A stretch of DNA of 64,000 bases, taken from Motiliproteus sp963974645 (GTDB lineage Bacteria > Pseudomonadota > Gammaproteobacteria > Pseudomonadales > Balneatricaceae). Below, in pieces: positions 63,097 through 64,000 of this stretch. Below the pieces are notes generated by a model. That model ran no database searches. It was not told the DNA's origin and worked only from the letters and a program-made list of their open reading frames with translations. The stretch's first letter is position 1, and every line of letters begins with the position of its first letter. The stretch is taken from contig CAXBEA010000003.1 in NCBI GenBank assembly GCA_963974645.1, positions 1 through 64,000 on the forward strand. The letters are read 5' to 3'. The position numbers were made by a program, and so were the translations under genes.

Positions 63097-64000
63097 GGCG
63101 ACAGCGTCTCAGAATGGCTGCGTTCTGGCTGCGCGGGGTTGAGATGCCAATCCAGATTCAGACCGTATAGCGCCAGTGCTTTTAAACAGCGCTGGCGATG
63201 GCTACCACCGCTATCGGGTGATAACTCTATGCCTGGCAGACGCAGGCCAAAGCGTAACTGTAGCAGGTCAAACTGCAGCACCCAATAACAGAGCCGGCTC
63301 AAACGCGCTTCCTGGGCCATACTGGGGTAAGCATCCCACTCTAACCAATGCTCTTGGGCGCTGTAGCCAGCAAAGCTTTTAGTATATAACCGCCCTTCGC
63401 GGGCATAGCTTTTCCAAGCGATGCGACGCGGGTTATCGCCAGCCTGATAGCGGCGTAAGCCATCAAAATCGTCACTTCCCTCCAGCACTAAACGCGCACC
63501 CTCCCCCCCGCCTTGGGCGTTACGCAGTGGGTACGGATCCTCGATGGCCTGGGGATAGACGAGGCACTGGCTATCGAGCTCCACCCAGCTCCAAGCGCGC
63601 AGTAACCCCAGGGGGTAACAGCTTTCTACCCGGATCCTAGGTGCCCGACAGAGCCCGCGCCGAGATACCGGCAGTAACAGAGTGACTTCACAACTGGAGC
63701 TATCCAGGAGATCCTGATACTGCGGTGGTAAACCGGACCAGCTAAGTTGAATCGATTCATGGGCACGACCCGAACTTCGCAAACGAACACCAAAAGCGGC
63801 CTCCTGTCCTACGAAAGCAGACTGTGCGCGACCCGATTCCAGGGTTAATCCAGATAAATTCGCATAGGTATGAAGAATGGAGACTAAAAACAGGCTGACC
63901 AACATCAGCGCAACCATCAAAATAAGGCTATTACCGTAGTTGATCCCGCCAAAAAACAGCACCAGCGTCATCAGCAGAAAATACAACCCGTTACGACTAG
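63093..64000 (-). CDS. DUF58 family protein (5' end outside the window)
   Basis: At least 297 residues visible. Two N-terminal membrane segments (LYFLLMTLVLFFGGINYGN and LILMVALMLVSLFLVSIL) precede a beta domain and the DUF58 signature (DFDGLRRYQAGDNPRRIAWKSYAREGRLYTKSF). The frame stays open to the window edge, and the usual basic N-terminus of the family is missing, so the gene starts beyond 64000. It is the partner of TgpA; in this family an MoxR ATPase gene normally lies upstream. Confidence 0.88.
   Translation of the reverse strand, partial: SRNGLYFLLMTLVLFFGGINYGNSLILMVALMLVSLFLVSILHTYANLSGLTLESGRAQSAFVGQEAAFGVRLRSSGRAHESIQLSWSGLPPQYQDLLDSSSCEVTLLLPVSRRGLCRAPRIRVESCYPLGLLRAWSWVELDSQCLVYPQAIEDPYPLRNAQGGGEGARLVLEGSDDFDGLRRYQAGDNPRRIAWKSYAREGRLYTKSFAGYSAQEHWLEWDAYPSMAQEARLSRLCYWVLQFDLLQLRFGLRLPGIELSPDSGGSHRQRCLKALALYGLNLDWHLNPAQPERSHSETLSP

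Overview
The window looks like chromosome from a marine-type gammaproteobacterium. The best fit is Oceanospirillales or a Pseudomonas relative. Signs of this are the BirA-less-looking bioBFHCD operon, a FinR/Fpr pair, DUF3461, YgiQ, PurU, LpoB, TgpA/DUF58, a phasin with a histone-H1-like tail, and several c-di-GMP enzymes. Base composition is balanced and gene density is high. Nothing indicates a prophage, plasmid, CRISPR array or large island. Most of the window is core genome with a few decayed or mobile patches.

Layout. 0-1.6 kb: methylmalonate-semialdehyde dehydrogenase. 1.7-10.3 kb (minus strand): a vitamin B12 uptake region. Reading along transcription it holds btuF-btuC-btuD, a two-cluster Fe-S protein, slyD and an ornithine-cyclodeaminase homologue, then a cobalamin riboswitch in front of btuB and a TonB-like gene. 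10.4-12.0 kb: a tandem universal stress protein and an ArsR regulator with the cysteine pair of persulfide sensors. 12.1-13.0 kb: an orphan promoter/palindrome, an unlisted 53-codon gene, its terminator, and the first copy of a 264-bp structured mobile element. 13-16 kb (minus): a DnaT-like / lambda-P-like helicase-loader pair, a CBS protein and purU. 16.4-20.2 kb (plus): xseA, an M23 peptidase, an FKBP and an esterase. 20.3-26.4 kb (minus): a SprA-like protein, a small companion gene and the biotin operon.

26.5-34.6 kb: comF, a truncated SrkA-like remnant followed by intact srkA, PreP-like protease, an SDR and a phasin. A decayed NERD-domain gene follows, beside tRNA-Val(GAC) with its own promoter and terminator. 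35-46.7 kb: two GGDEF proteins, AcpH, YgiQ, an orphan TAXI protein, a spermidine-synthase-like methyltransferase, an EamA exporter, Lrp and GNAT regulators/enzymes, and small unknown or DUF2892 genes. 46.8-54.8 kb: a patatin phospholipase, the second copy of the 264-bp element, DUF3010, an Orn/Lys/Arg decarboxylase, a yajD gene whose N-terminus appears frameshifted, a Sel1 protein, and the divergent fpr/finR pair. 54.8-64 kb: a four-gene lipoprotein operon around LpoB, a PAS-GGDEF-EAL protein, DUF3461, and TgpA plus DUF58 running off the right edge.

The most unusual item is the pair of 264-bp elements (12701-12964 and 48244-48507). They have equal length, near-identical ends forming inverted repeats, and apparent 3-bp target duplications. 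Their internal sequences have diverged, yet the long helices are kept by paired substitutions, and both keep a C(UUCG)G-capped hairpin. This looks like a mobile or dispersed element selected for its folded form. All names come from reading motifs in the translations; no database search was possible.
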